Both the position numbers and the translations under genes were made by a program. The notes under the pieces were generated by a model. The model ran no database searches, was not told where the DNA came from, and saw nothing but the letters and a program-made list of their open reading frames with translations. Shown piece by piece: positions 61,704-64,000 of a stretch of 64,000 bases of DNA. Numbering within the stretch: position 1 is the first letter of the stretch; each line of letters begins with the position of its first letter. The DNA comes from an uncultured Pelagibacteraceae bacterium. GTDB lineage: Bacteria; Pseudomonadota; Alphaproteobacteria; Pelagibacterales; Pelagibacteraceae. The stretch lies in assembly GCA_902573865.1 (NCBI GenBank), contig CACGLI010000001.1, positions 35,674-99,673 of the forward strand. The letters are read 5' to 3'.

Positions 61704-61793
61704 AAATTAAGAACAAAGTTATAATAACATTGTTAAGGTTGATTTATATATTGATTTTGCTAATTATTTCAAGACTTTATATGTTCTCATTTC

Positions 61794-62906
<1,113 letters not shown>

Positions 62907-62910
62907 TCAC

Positions 62911-63468
62911 TTATTTTGATTTTAAACTTATTATTTTATCGGGGTCTGATACTAAGCCGTTTGGGCCATCGCCTTTTTTGATTTTATCAACAAACTCCAT
63001 TCCACTAACAACCTTGCCAAATGCAGAATATTGTCTGTCTAAATGAGGCGATGCATCTAAACAAATAAAAAATTGACTATTGAAACTATTAGGATCTGAA
63101 GATCTAGCAGCAGAAAGTGTTCCTCTTACATGGGCTATATTAGAAAACTCTGCTTTTACATCAGGTAATGTTGAGCCTCCAGTACCCGCTAGTGATAAAT
63201 TAAATTCTTCACTAGACTCGTTTCCATATTTTACATCTCCTGTTTGAGCCATAAACCCGTCTATAACTCTATGAAAAACTACATTATTATATTTCCCTGA
63301 TGAAGCTAATTCTTTAAATCGTTTTACATGATTTGGAGCAATATCATTAAATAATTCAATCTCAACAGTCCCATATTTAAGTTCTAGTAACATTCTATCT
63401 TTTGCCTGTAACATAGTTGTAGTTGATAAACTAATTATGATTAAAAATAAATAAAAAATATTTCTCAT
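62911..63468 (-). CDS. peptidylprolyl isomerase (cyclophilin type)
   Basis: NNVVFHRVIDGFMAQTGD, NSQFFICLDASPHLDRQYSAFGKVVSG. Confidence 0.95.
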   Translation of the reverse strand: MRNIFYLFLIIISLSTTTMLQAKDRMLLELKYGTVEIELFNDIAPNHVKRFKELASSGKYNNVVFHRVIDGFMAQTGDVKYGNESSEEFNLSLAGTGGSTLPDVKAEFSNIAHVRGTLSAARSSDPNSFNSQFFICLDASPHLDRQYSAFGKVVSGMEFVDKIKKGDGPNGLVSDPDKIISLKSK

Positions 63469-63956
63469 TTTAGTTTTTTTTGAAGTGTTTTTGCTGCAGA
63501 TTTTGTTAAAAAATTACTAATATTTCCATTTAATTTTGCTATTTCTTTTACAAACTTAGATGAAATAATTTGATTTTCAATATCTGACATTAAAAATACG
63601 GTCTCTATATTGTTGTTTAATTTTTTATTCATACCAGCTAATTGAAATTCATATTCAAAGTCTGATACTGCTCTTAATCCTCTAATAATTATATTTGCTT
63701 TAAATTTTTTACAAAGATCAATTGTTAAAACATCAAATGGAATTACTTTAATCTTTTTTTTATTAAGTTTTAAATCACTAAATAAAGACTTATTGATTAT
63801 ATCAATTCTTTCTTCTATCGAAAAAAAATAATTTTTGTTAATATTATCGGTAGTCGCTACAATAATACGATCCACAATTTTAAGAGATTTTTTTATTACA
63901 TCAATATGCCCCAAAGTAATTGGATCAAAAGTTCCTGGATAAATGCCCGTGATCAT
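63465..63956 (-). CDS. coaD: pantetheine-phosphate adenylyltransferase
   Basis: GIYPGTFDPITLGHIDVIKKS, RGLRAVSDFEYEFQLAGMNKKL, ISSKFVKEIAKLNG. Confidence 0.96.
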   Translation of the reverse strand: MITGIYPGTFDPITLGHIDVIKKSLKIVDRIIVATTDNINKNYFFSIEERIDIINKSLFSDLKLNKKKIKVIPFDVLTIDLCKKFKANIIIRGLRAVSDFEYEFQLAGMNKKLNNNIETVFLMSDIENQIISSKFVKEIAKLNGNISNFLTKSAAKTLQKKLK

Positions 63957-64000
63957 TTAATTTATATTATCATCTATTTTAATTACAGATACAACTTTTT

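Overview
AT-rich, very compact 64 kb chromosomal window. Gene content and style point to a streamlined alphaproteobacterium of the SAR11/Pelagibacterales type; this is inferred from familiarity with that lineage, not from a search. Core segments lie at about 1-19.99 kb (hemB, rpiB, glyA, nrdR-rib-nusB, hppA, bamE, rpmF-plsX-ihfA, ctaA, rplM-rpsI, argC, hom, glpX, recJ, tRNA-Glu) and about 45.6-64 kb (transporters, tRNA-Pro, nhaA, metG, holB, tmk, dacC, rlpA, mltB, tRNA-Ser, recG, tRNA-Lys, tgt, coaD). Between them, about 20-45.3 kb looks accessory. It starts directly after tRNA-Glu and ends near a tyrosine recombinase that has a 10-bp inverted repeat with a 7-bp spacer at its start codon. The accessory block holds (a) an inositol-type catabolic and ABC-uptake cluster with iolE, iolG-like and iolD genes but no visible iolB, iolC or iolJ, and with a ROK kinase, an HpcH/HpaI aldolase and an SSADH-like dehydrogenase in their place; and (b) a surface-polysaccharide cluster with gmd, a ColD-like dehydratase (catalytic Lys replaced by His) and an SDR, suggesting a 3,6-dideoxyhexose. 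Three genes (GIY-YIG, rlpA, recG) are each broken by a single-nucleotide frameshift at a homopolymer run. This implies sequencing error, real decay, or slippage-dependent expression. No rRNA, IS element or CRISPR array was seen.
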